From Leptasterias polaris (taxonomy: Eukaryota; Echinodermata; Asteroidea; Forcipulatida; Asteriidae): 64,000 bases of DNA. The notes beneath the pieces were generated by a model. That model ran no database searches, was not told where the DNA came from, and worked only from the letters and a program-made list of their open reading frames with translations. Shown piece by piece: positions 42,203 to 51,733 of this stretch. The position numbers and the translations under genes were made by a program. How positions within the stretch are numbered: the stretch's first letter is position 1; each line of letters begins with the position of its first letter. The stretch lies in assembly GCA_037783415.1 (NCBI GenBank), contig JAZGTN010000088.1, forward strand, positions 806,001 through 870,000, given 5' to 3'.

Positions 42203-42316
42203 TCTCGCGAGATCACTGCTCTCGCGCGAAGTTGCTGGCTGCTGACTCTTCGAATGTGACCAGTCTTGAGAGCAGTAATCTCGCACAGAGCAGCCCTCTC
42301 GCGGGATATTGCGAGA
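42203..42316. repeat. Array edge: CpG-rich inverted repeat with TCTCGCGAGA
   Basis: The satellite stops within the first hairpin arm (last shared bases aataatgtct). It is followed at once by TCTCGCGAGA (42203-42212), a palindrome known as a core-promoter element in animals. The stretch ctcgcgagatcactgctctcg is followed about 60 bp later by a diverged complement (gagagcagtaatctcgcac, from 42268). Another ctctcgcggga lies at 42297. This may be the end of an inverted-repeat element that abuts or received the array. Confidence 0.5.
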
Positions 42317-42654
42317 AAGCCGTTCCGCTATCACCGCGACAGACATTTAACGACTTGTCCACAAGTCTACCATAAGTTAGACTTTTACAGTTACAATGCC
42401 ACCAGGCCTTAATCTTGTATAGAAGCCTCAATATCCTCATTTAAAAAAGTTCCATGATTAAATTGTTACATTCGGGATATACTAATCCGTTCGGTAATCA
42501 TGCACAAGGCTACCAGAGGCCGGGCTTTGTGCTCCCACCTAATGATTTGTTGCATCAAAGATTAATGTTTCATCTGTGAATTAATGCTTCATCAACAGTC
42601 TCTCCTGTGTTGTGTCAAGGGGGATTAACTTGCCAAAATAATAAGCCGGCTTAC
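42317..42654. other. Non-coding stretch, nothing recognised
   Basis: No exon with splice signals, RNA gene or clear repeat is seen between the array edge and the LINE tail. The open frames on either strand look random. Confidence 0.5.
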
Positions 42655-42880
42655 CAAACAAGGCTAAACGCCACTCTTGGTACAGGGCTACAAGAAGAAA
42701 ATGATAAAACATGAAAAGAACTCAGGAGAGCTGGAGGTAGGAATTGATATTCCTCTTGAAACAGTCTAGATTGTAGGATGGAGGGAAACATGCACCAGGC
42801 AAGGAGTTCCAAAGAGATGCAGTACGTGGAATAAAGCTGTTGGAATGGCTCTTTGTTCTACATCTCAACAAATTAACAGT
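42655..42880 (-). mobile_element. 3' end of a CR1/Rex-like LINE, copy 1
   Basis: The minus strand translates to a segment with [20 protein letters not shown], the pattern found at the extreme C-terminus of CR1/Jockey-type reverse-transcriptase proteins. It is followed by a stop at 42722 and a short 3' tail. The same ~225-bp segment occurs at 54965-55190 (plus) and 57792-58022 (minus), which fits 5'-truncated insertions. The reverse-transcriptase core is absent in all three. Confidence 0.7.
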
Positions 42881-42916
42881 GTAAACCACAAGGGAAACTG
42901 ACTGGGTAAATTTTAA

Positions 42917-43115
42917 ATGATTTTGGGTTGAACAAAGAAAAAATTGACTAGAGCAGGATTTGAACCAACGACCTCCCGAACAAATATATTGACAAAATAG
43001 GGAGACCGCCAACATAGGGCTAGATAGCTCATTGGTAGAGCGCCGGCACGTTACTCCGGAGGTCGTTTGTTCAAATCCCGCTCTAGTCAATTTTCTTTGT
43101 TCAACCCAAAATCAT
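42917..43115. mobile_element. Palindromic tRNA-derived element, copy 1
   Basis: Inverted arms of about 60 bp begin atgattttgggttgaacaaa and end with its complement. The left arm holds only the 3' half of a tRNA-like sequence (reversed); the right arm holds a nearly whole one (43018-43088). A shared outer piece (taaaccacaagggaaactg) at 42884 reappears next to copy 2 at 59740, so the element may extend further left. Confidence 0.65.
43018..43088 (+). other. tRNA-Asn(GTT)-like sequence within the palindromic element
   Basis: 71 nt with a 7-bp acceptor stem (GGCTAGA with TCTAGTC, one G-T pair), D stem GCTC/GAGC, an anticodon loop ACGTTAC giving GTT, and a T loop TTCAAAT. Position 33 is C rather than U and the anticodon stem has a C-T mismatch. 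It is therefore probably a decayed tRNA-derived repeat, though a scanner may score it. Confidence 0.5.
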
Positions 43116-43177
43116 CCGACAAATTCTGCTTACACAAAGTTTGAAATGAAACCTTTTAATGTATATTTTTGTTTCAG

Positions 43178-43342
43178 CTGATTGTGTCGATCCTGGTACA
43201 CCGGAGTCTGGTGGGCAGTCTGGTACCTACGGGCATGCAGACATCGTAACTTTCTCATGTATTTCGGGTTTCGAGCTACTTGGTGTATCACTGATCACGT
43301 GTGATGATGGAACATGGAGTAATAGTCTGCCTACTTGTTTGG
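43178..43342 (+). CDS. Sushi/CCP domain exon of an unidentified gene
   Basis: One 165-nt exon with phase 1 at both ends, as is usual for sushi (complement control protein) modules. It has a pyrimidine-rich acceptor (tttttgtttcag) before 43178 and a donor gtaagg at 43343. The ~55 residues show the four sushi cysteines in order (in DCVDPGTP, TFSC, LITC and PTC) and the tryptophan in GTWS before the last cysteine. Sushi modules are extracellular binding domains of adhesion, complement-like and receptor proteins. No start, signal peptide or other complete exon is visible. The satellite lies about 1 kb upstream, so the rest of the gene could lie beyond it, or this may be a relic. Confidence 0.7.
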
Positions 43343-43688
43343 GTAAGGAAGTGATTGTAAATAATAGTGCATACATGGTTTCAGTATCTGGAACGTTTGT
43401 TTTCATAATAATAATTGTTTGATATTACAATTATTGTTATTATTATTAAAAGGCGAGCAGAGTATACTGTTCGAAACATCGAGACCACACCGGCTCTTTT
43501 CAGAGCCAACACTCCTCCCGACAGAGATTTTACACATGGTTGTACCCGCAAGTTTACTATTTATAGTAATTTCTTAAATAAGACTTGTAAAACGCGTTTT
43601 CCAAAGCTACAATGCGCTAGTAAACAAGTTACAAAAACAATTATAGCCATAAACATTTAGAGCAAACGCATCTAAATTTTTGTTGCAG

Positions 43689-43798
43689 CTAATTGTACTG
43701 ATCCAGGAACTCCAGACTTTGGAGGCCAAACTGGAAACTATGGAAATTCCGAAGTTCTATTCTTTAACTGTTCGGACGGCTATTTTTTCTACATGTAG
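43689..43798 (+). pseudogene. Truncated second sushi/CCP exon
   Basis: After an acceptor (tttgttgcag) the phase-1 frame reads like the preceding exon (NCTDPGTPDFGGQTGNYG), with the first two sushi cysteines. It then hits a stop (tag, 43796-43798) before the third and fourth cysteines and the conserved tryptophan. Nothing downstream resumes the domain. About the last third is missing, probably removed by a deletion or insertion near 43790. An alternative is that it encodes a short natural C-terminus, which is unlikely because half a sushi module would not fold. Confidence 0.65.
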
Positions 43799-44281
43799 AA
43801 TGCATCCATGCAAATCATTTTTAGTGTGTTTTTAAACCATTTAAAGTCATTATCCTGTTTTGCGCAGTATGTAAATATTGCACACTTTTCTAATCCAAAT
43901 ATTAAATCATTGTTATCACATTTTTTAATGCGTGTGGCCGTGGTCAAAATACCACACATGCAATTGCACTGCAAGAAGTTCATATCTAAGCTATTTATTG
44001 GTTTTGTGTGTACATCCATGTATGCACACAATTTAGAAAGATACAACTTACATCTGCAGTTTAAAAAAAAAAGTATCATGCTGTTGACCCCATGCACCTA
44101 CTGACATCATCACATGACTTATCTTGTTTGTGCCACTTTGGGGTCAGGTTCATCCTGTGTTACTTTGAAGGCGACACGGGTGCAGTCAGACTTGCATGAT
44201 CCCACAACATTGTCGCCCTGTGTTAATGATGTTTATTCGAAGAGAATTTTGAGAATGAGTCTTAGGCAAAGAGTGTGAGAC
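43799..44281. other. Non-coding stretch after the broken sushi exon
   Basis: AT-rich sequence with overlapping open frames on both strands (43789-44104). They show no recognisable domain and no splice context, so they look like chance. Nothing else is recognised. Confidence 0.5.
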
Positions 44282-44633
44282 TTAAGGCCCTGTACACTAT
44301 TGGTAAGATCGAAAAACACAGATGTTCACAGATTCACACATAACTTACATGATTTAAAGTAAGTAATGGTAGAAAGGGTTCCTTAAAATATTTCTGCCTA
44401 AAATGCTATCGTTTCTGAGAAATGAGTAAAACAATAGTTTTTATCACGCGTGATAATAAACTCTATGTTTGAAATGCAGAAAACACATAAGGTCTCTTTT
44501 CACTATTTTCTCGTGACCTCGATGACCAATTGAGCTCAAACTTTCACAGGTTTGTTTGTTCATGCATATGTTGAATCACACAAAATGTGGACACTGATTT
44601 TGAGCTGTTACCAAAAGTATACAATGCCTTTAA
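44282..44633. mobile_element. MITE with TTAAGGC...GCCTTTAA terminal inverted repeats
   Basis: The left end reads ttaaggccctgtacactatt and the right end, reversed, reads ttaaaggcattgtatacttt, followed on both sides by a TGGTAA-like inner motif. Its 352-bp interior has no coding capacity. I recall this end motif and interior style (a short element telling tggtaa and acaggtttgtt) as common in sea-star and sea-cucumber sequence, but this was not checked. Confidence 0.65.
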
Positions 44634-44670
44634 CCCAAGTCTGCATTGATGTCATCCCAAAGATAAACTT

Positions 44671-44741
44671 ATGAGAGCGGGATTTGAACCAACGACTTCC
44701 GGATTAACATACCAGTGCTCTACCAACCGAGCTATCTAACC
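44671..44741 (-). other. tRNA-Asn(GTT)-like sequence, second locus
   Basis: Reads GGTTAGA (acceptor), GCTC/GAGC (D stem), an anticodon loop ATGTTAA with U33 and anticodon GTT, and a GTTCAAATCCC T arm. The acceptor pairs imperfectly (about 5 of 7) with the 3' side. It is closely similar to the tRNA-like parts of the elements at 42917 and 59383, so a repeat origin is more likely than a functional gene. Confidence 0.5.
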
Positions 44742-44849
44742 CTATGTTGGCAGTCTCCCAAATGAAACAATGCGAAAACAAACGCACACCTATGTGTGTA
44801 TCTGTACTCAGCCCACAAGATGGGCCAATGAGCAGCCTTCTTTTCACCT

Positions 44850-45108
44850 CTGTGGGAGGGGGCCCTATTTATATGACACCACATGCATATATATGCAATA
44901 CACCGATCCATTAAGCCACGCCCATTTCTCATTGACCAATCACAACCGCGAAATCTGATCACCATTTGAGCCGTTTGGTGATCTTTGCTCTAATGGTGAT
45001 CGGGTTTCGCGGCTGTGATTGGTCAATGAGAAATGGGCGTGGCTTAATGGATCGGTGTATTGCATATATATGCATGTGGTGTCATATAAATAGGGCCCTC
45101 TCCCACAG
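44850..45108. mobile_element. 259-bp palindrome, relative of the CRE-ended MITE family
   Basis: Arms of about 124 bp begin ctgtgggagggggccctatt and are separated by roughly a dozen bases near 44979. Each arm contains a CCAAT-type box (attgaccaat) and a TATA-like tttatat. Just left of it, 44795-44850 aligns with the interior of the MITE at 52265 (shared atgagca...ccttctttt...acctct). The palindrome therefore looks like a rearranged, folded-back member of that family. No protein is encoded. Confidence 0.65.
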
Positions 45109-45662
45109 TAAGGAGGCGGGGCTTAATGGATCGATCTATTGTCAATTGGTTACAGTGATAAAAAAATTGCACGTTGAGATTAACAAATATTTTGATGACA
45201 CAATTTTAGGAATGTATTCATGACCTAGCTGGGAGATGATTCTTTGTATTTGTAGTATTTACTGATAAAAATTATAGTGAAAATATAATAGATTAGTGTT
45301 GAGGTTCTGTTTGAATTATATTAGCATTCTTTTAAAAAATAAAGAAATACATTTATTAATAGTGCATTCTGAAATTGACAATCGATGTAAGAACAAATGT
45401 ACCATGTTTTATTACTGCAATGACTTTATAAAAAGCAAATATATCATTTTATGACTACATGTATAATTTCTTATTTTTTTATTGATAATAAAATCTGAAA
45501 AGTTTACAATGTCATTACATGTATTTGTTTAATATGGGGGCTAATTTGGTTGTTGTTTATGATTTATTTTATATATATATATTTTTGTTGTTGCAAACCA
45601 CAGTTCACTGTTAGCGTTTAAATATCCAGCATCTAGGTGCTGATCCTTCACCAGTTACATGT
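45109..45662. other. AT-rich stretch, no gene seen
   Basis: Low-complexity AT-rich DNA with a short TA run at 45571-45580. A piece of the neighbouring palindrome (gcttaatggatcg) is repeated at 45121. No exon, RNA gene or complete repeat is recognised. Confidence 0.5.
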
Positions 45663-45845
45663 AATAGACCTTATGCATATGACGTCATTTGAGTAGGGCG
45701 CCCTCGCCTAGAGGTCAAAAGGAAGATGTTCATTGGTCAGTCTTGTGCGCCGCGCGTACAAATCAGCGCGTTTCCATTGTTTCATCATCAGTTTACCTCT
45801 AAGATGGCGGCTTGGTGACGTCAATGCATAGGCCTAAGGTCTATT
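45663..45845. mobile_element. MITE with CRE-containing inverted repeats, copy 1
   Basis: 183 bp bounded by aatagaccttatgcatatga and its complement. Both ends carry TGACGTCA, the cAMP-response-element palindrome. The right half contains AAGATGGCGGC, a YY1 consensus. The interior matches copy 2 (52265-52429) in opposite orientation through a gagtagggcgccctc block. It is too short for a transposase. Confidence 0.75.
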
Positions 45846-46804
45846 GTTATAAAGCCCTTGTTTTTTAATCACACTTACGACCAAACACAAACCATGGCTC
45901 AAATTTTACAATGGACCACAGGCCTGAGGCCAGTGATTTTAGGTTAAATTCATGACCAAATAAGTTCAGCAGTCTTGTTTTGTTTTTTTTAATTTAATAA
46001 CATCACCTCACTGTGTAATATATCTTGAACAGAAAAAAATTATGCCCAAATGTTGACTTTAAGTCTAATACTTTTTCAATTATGTTGAGTAATGAAAGAA
46101 ACTTACTCAGATTAGTCAAACGAGATAAATCTTCTTTTACGTGTCATCAAGTTTGATCAAATATTACAGTCAAAGACATGTTAAACTGTGGTAGGAAGTT
46201 TTTCTCTCATTTTGATTTTGGTCTTGTAAAAATATTTCTGGCTCAGTAAACATTATTGAGGTACAAGTCCTGTGGTCCTGTGGATTTTTCCCACATATTC
46301 GAGCCCTGTATACTAAAATGTCTAAACTGGAAACTGACACACCATTTCTTGATAAACTATGAGTTTATTTCCCAATGAAGTTAATTTTCTTTTAGTCATA
46401 TCACAAGGTACTGAATGTATAAAATATAATTTGATGAATTATGGGAACTGAAAAATAACTTCTACTTTTTCTTATAAGGTTGATAACAATACAAATTGTC
46501 CTGAGAAATAGTCACATCTGAAATGCTTCAAAGTGCAAAAAAAAATAATAATACAGAATTTGGTTCCTTGCCAATTCTAAATTAAAACGACCATGAACAA
46601 CATCCCCAATAAAACTTATTGTGCTCACCTCATGCGATGAAGTTTCACAGACTGATTTTAGGATTTATTGAGAACTAGGGGACAACAAAAGTATTGTATA
46701 CTTCAAAATTCTGGTACTTCCAAAAACCAAGTATGTACAATGCAAATTTTATTTTTTTGTAGGAACAGCATTCAAGTAATAATTTATGAAAGCAAAGTTC
46801 TTCA
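45846..46804. other. Non-coding stretch, nothing recognised
   Basis: AT-rich sequence with scattered short open frames on both strands. No domain, splice-bounded exon, RNA gene or obvious repeat is seen. Confidence 0.5.
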
Positions 46805-47398
46805 TTATATTCAGGGATGGGATTCTTCCGCCTTTTGGCGGAATTCCGACTTTCAGACTTTGAAAAACCGTCTTTTCTTTTCAGTTCCGACAATTAAAAA
46901 TCTCTGACTTTGGCAAATTGACTTTTGAAACTTTCACTTTCCAACATTTTAATATGAAGTTTTGAAGATTTTGAGATGAAATAAACGGTTTTTGATTATG
47001 ATTATCGTTGCTTTGTGGACGTCTTTCTCAAATGTTGTAATAACCTGCCTTGCATACGTCATGTACGTGCACGCTCACGTACGCGGCATGGCACGGCCAC
47101 GTGCACGGCCGGCCGTCGGTAGCTTGGCTAGACTCCAACTCAATACACGTTCACGAGCCAAGTAAAACATAGCTGCACTGCATGTTTCGCGCAGGCCTAT
47201 GGATTCTTGACTTTACACAGCCTTGGATTAAGGCTATAACATCGACAACTTTTGCCGATGGAGGGCCTTGCGTGCGATCGATACGGGGCAAAGTTTATTG
47301 GGTTTTCCCAATGTGCGTCGTCGAGCATAAGGTTTATCGCGAATAGCAAAATACCAAGAGAGGGCGCTGTTTTGCCGCGCATGATAGTGTAGGGCTAG

Positions 47399-47880
47399 GG
47401 TTTCACCCCTCTAAATAGACTCCCATAGCAAACAATGATAAATGCTAAATATTCAAAAATTCTCAAAAAATAGTTAAAAGTCTCTCAGCCTCTTGAAAAC
47501 CAATCAAATATATTTTCAGACCACTAAACTTCAGATTTCTTTTCAATTTTTGGCAGGTCAGCCGTTTGGAATTGTTGCCAATTACCCAAGAAAAAAACAC
47601 CCCCGAAAATGTGTTTTTTCCCAAACCGACTTGCCGCCAGTTTTCATGAGGCACTCCTCCAATTCCCAAGCTAAATAGGACCAACTTTAAAGCCCAAATT
47701 TATCAAATCTCCTCAAAACTTGAAACCCAGAACCCCCAGGTTGTGATAAGTTCTTATAATTACACACTCTATTAGTTGCATGACCCCCAAAACGTTATAA
47801 TTAAAAATAAGTTGTGGGTTTACAAATTATGATAAGTAGCTTGGCGCATGAATTTTTGGTCGATTTAGAGTAGTGCACCC
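47399..47880. mobile_element. 482-bp dispersed relative of the satellite, copy A
   Basis: Starts ggtttcacccctctaaatag and ends agagtagtgcaccc. It nearly matches copy B (49150-49631) at the same length with only a few substitutions. The central ~300 bp aligns with satellite bases such as 4300-4660 (shared ggcaggtcagccgtttggaa and cagaacccccaggttgtgat). The ends form a weak inverted repeat (GGGTTTCAC against GGGTGCACT) flanked by TA on both sides, which would fit a TA-target MITE. Confidence 0.75.
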
Positions 47881-48402
47881 TATAAGGGCAGTCAATTATT
47901 CTTTATGGGGGAAAAATTATGCTTAAAATGTTGAGAATAAGTCACTGATATGAAATCTGGAAAAAAAATTGGAATATTTTATTGCGTTTGTCTACAACAA
48001 GGTCAAACATGTTGAAGCATTTACATGTACTTTAAGCAATGTGAGAGGAAAAACCTGCATGACACACTGTGTACATTATATTGAATACTTGGAAGTTACG
48101 TCCAAATCTTCCCTCAAAAAGTTATTAACATGTCTCTTTTTCGTAATAAGATTCTAAAAACATTACAAAATATTTAATTAATCGACAAGAGGGGGTTAAT
48201 TATTGTGGATAAGCGGTAAAAAGGGAAACAGGTTGGAAGGGGGCCTTGAGTTGGGGGGGGGGCGTTTTTGCTTTCCCTCCAACTTTTCTAACCATGTATT
48301 CATATTGAGTTTAAAATTGTGAACTTTATAACAAAGTTCCCAACAAACAAACACATTTTACCACATTTATTGTTCTTCCAAGTTTCATGTTGCTAGCTGT
48401 TA

Positions 48403-48439
48403 AGGGGGGGGTAAAGGGGTGGGCGGGGGGTGGGCGGGG
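48403..48439 (+). repeat. G-rich run, candidate G-quadruplex
   Basis: Six G-runs of three or more within 37 bases (g8, g4, g3, g6, g3, g4 separated by short spacers). This is strong G-quadruplex potential on the plus strand. It lies between the two 482-bp repeats. Confidence 0.6.
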
Positions 48440-48504
48440 CATGTTGCAAAATTCCGTTCCAGATACTATACGGTTAGTTGTGGACAATAGGATAAGACTG
48501 TAAA

Positions 48505-48692
48505 CTAGGGTTTAGACTAAGAGCTAGGGTTTTGGGCTGATGGCTATAGGGTTTGGGGTGTATGCTAGGGTTTGGGCCGACGGCTAGGGTTTCTGTGCCG
48601 ATGGCTAGGGTTTTGGCCGATGGCTAGGGTTTGGGTGTAGGCTGTGGGTTTTTGCTGAGGGCTAAGGTTTTGGCTGCGAGGGCTAGGGTTTC
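48505..48692 (+). repeat. Degenerate telomere-like minisatellite (GGCTAGGGTTT)
   Basis: About ten copies of ctagggttt-like units spaced 14-23 bp apart, with linkers such as ggccgatgg. It contains TAGGGTTT, close to the animal telomere hexamer, but the long irregular spacing shows it is not a run of telomere repeats. Confidence 0.6.
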
Positions 48693-49149
48693 ACACATGC
48701 AATCAGTTCCCGGGAACTTGACATTCATGATGCCATATCAACCACCCACCGCCTATGTCATCTTCACATAGTCTGTTGATGGTTTGTCTCTACCTTTCCC
48801 CTGATCAACCAGCCACTGAAGATTCTTGAGTTTCTTGAATGTGACTTACCGTGATAGTCTCATACTCGTCGATATAGTATTACACTAAAAACCAAACCCA
48901 GCAAACCTTTCTTTGGAACGTTGAATTATTCTGTTGTTTTGTAATTTTAGGAACAAATAGCAACATTATTACTATATACTATCTGTTAATACAGCCAAAG
49001 GAATGATGTTTTCAATGTAAACACAGCAACAACTGACGAAAAGTGCCCCCATACAACACATTACTGTCGTCGTTTCAAGCCTACATAACCGTATAACAAC
49101 AAGCACACGGGTACACGGGTGTAGCGGGCGCCACCATTTTGTATCTATA

Positions 49150-49631
49150 GGTTTCACCCCTCTAAATAGACTCCCATAGCAAACAATGATAAATGCTAAA
49201 TATTCAAAAATTCTCAAAAAATAGTTAAAAGTCTCTCAGCCTCTTGAAAACCAATCAAATATATTTTCAGACCACTAAACTTCAGATTTCTTTTCAATTT
49301 TTGGCAGGTCAGCCGTTTGGAATTTTTGCTAATTACCCAAGAAAAAAACACCCCCGAAAATGTGTTTTTTCCCAAACCGACTTGCCGCCAGTTTTCATGA
49401 GGCACTCCTCCAATTCCCAAGCTAAATAGGACCAACTTTAAAGCCCAAATTTATCAAATCTCCTCAAAACTTGAAACCCAGAACCCCCAGGTTGTGATAA
49501 GTTCCTATAATTACACACTCTATTAGTTGCATGACCCCCAAAACGTTATAATTAAAAATAAGTTGTGGGTTTACAAATTATGATAAGTAGCTTGGCGCAT
49601 GAATTTTTGGTCGATTTAGAGTAGTGCACCC
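49150..49631. mobile_element. 482-bp dispersed relative of the satellite, copy B
   Basis: The same length and orientation as copy A, 1751 bp away. It differs at a few bases (for example tttttgctaatta against attgttgccaatta). The flanks do not show a clean TA duplication here. Two equal direct repeats could be LTR-like, but the ends are not TG...CA and no primer-binding site or coding interior is seen between them. Confidence 0.75.
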
Positions 49632-50033
49632 GTAGTGAAAGGGGGCAACCCGGGAACTCGCGCACGACGACCGACTCTGTAGCATTTTCCCCCTCTGCCC
49701 TCCCATGATCCATTGCGATTCTGAATCGCGATAAACCTAACCTTATCGTTGAATCACGAAAATGTCAGTGAAAAGGAAGCTATACAGAACCAATCCTCAA
49801 ATCACGAATTTATAGACATTTGTGTCGAAGAAATTACCAATATCAGAAATTAGGCATTAATATTTCAAAACACACAATTTTCGTGATTTTTTATTAATTT
49901 TTTTATTTTTTTATGTTTCGAAAATTGTGTGCATGCGTACGTGCGGGCTAGTGCAAAAAAAAATTACGGTCGGCGAGTGATGTTCAATTTTCCGACTTTT
50001 TCATTTTTTCATAATCTCATCCCTGTATATTAA

Positions 50034-51224
50034 AACAATCTTGTTTAACCACTTACAAAGAGGAAACAACTTCTTTTTAGGAATTGTGTTTGAACAAATT
50101 TGTCCTGAAACTTCATTTACAAGAGGGCTGGAAAGCATCGATGTTGCAGCACAAAGTTACCAGGATTTGCAGTTCTTGCCCAATGGCAAAACAATTGTTA
50201 GTTGGGCCTGTAGTACAATCCTAACTAGTTTTTGGTTGTTGAGGATCTGTGACAGTTAGGGCTTAATGGCAAATGCTGTCAATGTTAACTTCTTCATAAA
50301 CAATGTTATCAAACTTACAAGAAACACATTCAACATTAAACAGATTTAACAACAAATATACAAAATTATGTTATTATTATTTCTTTTACCCAACACTGAT
50401 GTGTGACAAGCTTTCCCGAATCCTGCGGGAACAAAAATCCATGAATATACTAACCTGGGTGGGATTTGAACCCACGACACCCACAAGTTTTGTTGACGTC
50501 CATGCCAACCAGGGCGGTTTGTTTATCAACAATGGAAAGGTCTATAAGATGCATATGAATGTCCACTTGGAAAATGGTTGCTTTGTAAACTGATGAAAGG
50601 ATTATGATGGGTCAGCACCACTGACTCAATAGGCAAAAAATCTTATTGGCGGCGAGATGTTGCGTGGTTTTGTACGCCCTCTATAGTTCTATGCCTAGAT
50701 CTCAGTGCAACCATCTTGGTTTATTCCATTCCAATCAGGGTGGCCAAAACAGAGGAAAGGAGGAAAAAGTACTTTAGTCCCTGTAAAATAAAACTGCAGC
50801 AGGGAACCTGATGAATAACATGACTGCAGTGTAAAAATAAAGGCTTTACATTCTACAAAAATGTGGGAAAATCCGTGCAAAGTAAAGTACAAAAATAGTT
50901 CCAAAAAATACTTTAAACATTTTTTTTTCAAAAAAAACAAACCCAAAAACGCCTTTGCCTTCTCATTCAATGACACTTTCTCTGGAATCAAAGAGCCCCA
51001 GAAAACCCCCAAAAAGTTTGATACAGAATAAACATGAAATGTCAAGATCTAGAAACACTTTCGGGTGTTCAAATTGGGTTGACATTTATCCCCTCCTGCC
51101 TCCCATAGATCTGACTGTGACGATAAGTTATAAAAAGTACTGTAATACAAATCCAGATTTTTCAAATTAGGTTGTCCAAAATGAACACAGACAATCCTCT
51201 GGCTAACACTTTAAGGCACAGATA
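50034..51224. other. Non-coding stretch downstream of ORC2, with a tRNA-like fragment
   Basis: No gene is recognised. At 50451-50488 the minus strand has a T arm GTGGGTTCAAATCCCAC with a B box and part of an acceptor side, which looks like the 3' half of a tRNA-derived repeat. The rest is AT-rich with chance open frames. A T-to-A tract around 50920-50945 has no further meaning that I can see. Confidence 0.45.
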
Positions 51225-51597
51225 TTTATTTCAGAAATTCCTGCTGCAGTTATGACAATCCTATGGGATACAACAAACGGAAGCTGGGGTGAAATCCCCC
51301 CCCCTCCCCGAGTCCGATAAAGTAAATTCTAAATTTTTTCATCCCTCATAACAGCTACCAAATTCAGCTGCAGTAACTTCTCACAACTAAACTGAATAGT
51401 GTGCCAAAAGGTATTTCACAAAATACTGTCTTTGGTATTAGTCAGTTCATCATGGAAATGTTCCCGACGTCTTATCCCCAACCTTGAACACACTCTCCTT
51501 GAGAGCGAGAGGCATTTGGGTTGAGTTTTTGGGGAAGGGGCATTATCCCTTCTAGCATCCCATAGATCTGCCTGTGATGATAAGTTATAAAGTCCTA
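51088..51597. repeat. Diverged direct repeat in and beyond the ORC2 3' region
   Basis: A ~55-bp segment at 51088-51143 recurs at 51543-51597 (shared cccatagatctg and tgataagttataaa or gataagttataaa). The pair is 455 bp apart. Copy 2 is followed directly by a 24-bp match to the intron 7 minisatellite (51608-51631). Confidence 0.6.
51225..51230 (-). promoter_or_regulatory. Candidate ORC2 polyadenylation signal (AATAAA)
   Basis: The first AATAAA on the minus strand below the ORC2 stop codon, about 505 nt downstream of it. It would give a 3' UTR of roughly half a kilobase. No transcript evidence is available. Confidence 0.4.
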
Positions 51598-51733
51598 TAT
51601 GGGATTGGAGGCATTGCATGGTGAGGTATCAAAAGTCCTGTGATAATTCATGAATCGATACAAGTCCCACCTGATGTCGGCTTCGTGGAAACTTCCCAGT
51701 CAAACACTCAAGGATCCCCTGAGACTGATTCCT

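Larger units (their letters stand above)
1..42203. repeat. 2.1-kb satellite array, about 20 monomers, with one orientation switch
   Basis: Near-identical monomers repeat with spacing of 2141-2147 bp. A fixed landmark (a 240-bp block that happens to be an open frame) starts at 361 and 2506 on plus. On minus its low end is at 4290, 6431, 8575, 10721, 12818, 14964, 17109, 19549, 21691, 23815, 25961, 28105, 30250, 32396, 34540, 36685, 38832 and 40977. Spacing departs from the norm at 10721-12818 (2097), 17109-19549 (2440) and 21691-23815 (2124); each is explained by a local indel listed separately. Copies differ at a few scattered bases and in homopolymer length. The left end lies outside the window. 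No monomer has a plausible gene: the conserved open frames begin with TTG or overlap the tRNA-like segment. Confidence 0.97.
46805..50033. mobile_element. Candidate 3.2-kb composite element with short terminal inverted repeats
   Basis: The left end reads ttatattcagggatgggatt and the right end, reversed, reads ttaatatacagggatgagat, an imperfect ~20-bp inverted pair. Inside are two 482-bp direct repeats, a G-run, a degenerate telomere-like tract and CpG-rich DNA, but no transposase. The pair of ends could be chance or belong to two separate insertions. Confidence 0.35.

Noticed and set aside
43018..43088. A functional tRNA-Asn gene
   Set aside because: C at position 33, a stem mismatch and its position inside an inverted-repeat element that has decayed sister copies point to a tRNA-derived repeat.
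42722..43090. A 122-codon minus frame
   Set aside because: It joins the LINE tail with an unrelated tRNA-derived element; only the LINE end is meaningful.
48505..48692. An interstitial telomere
   Set aside because: Units are spaced irregularly by 14-23 bp with linkers, unlike runs of telomere hexamers.
47399..49631. An LTR retrotransposon with 482-bp LTRs
   Set aside because: The ends are not TG...CA, and there is no primer-binding site, polypurine tract or coding interior.
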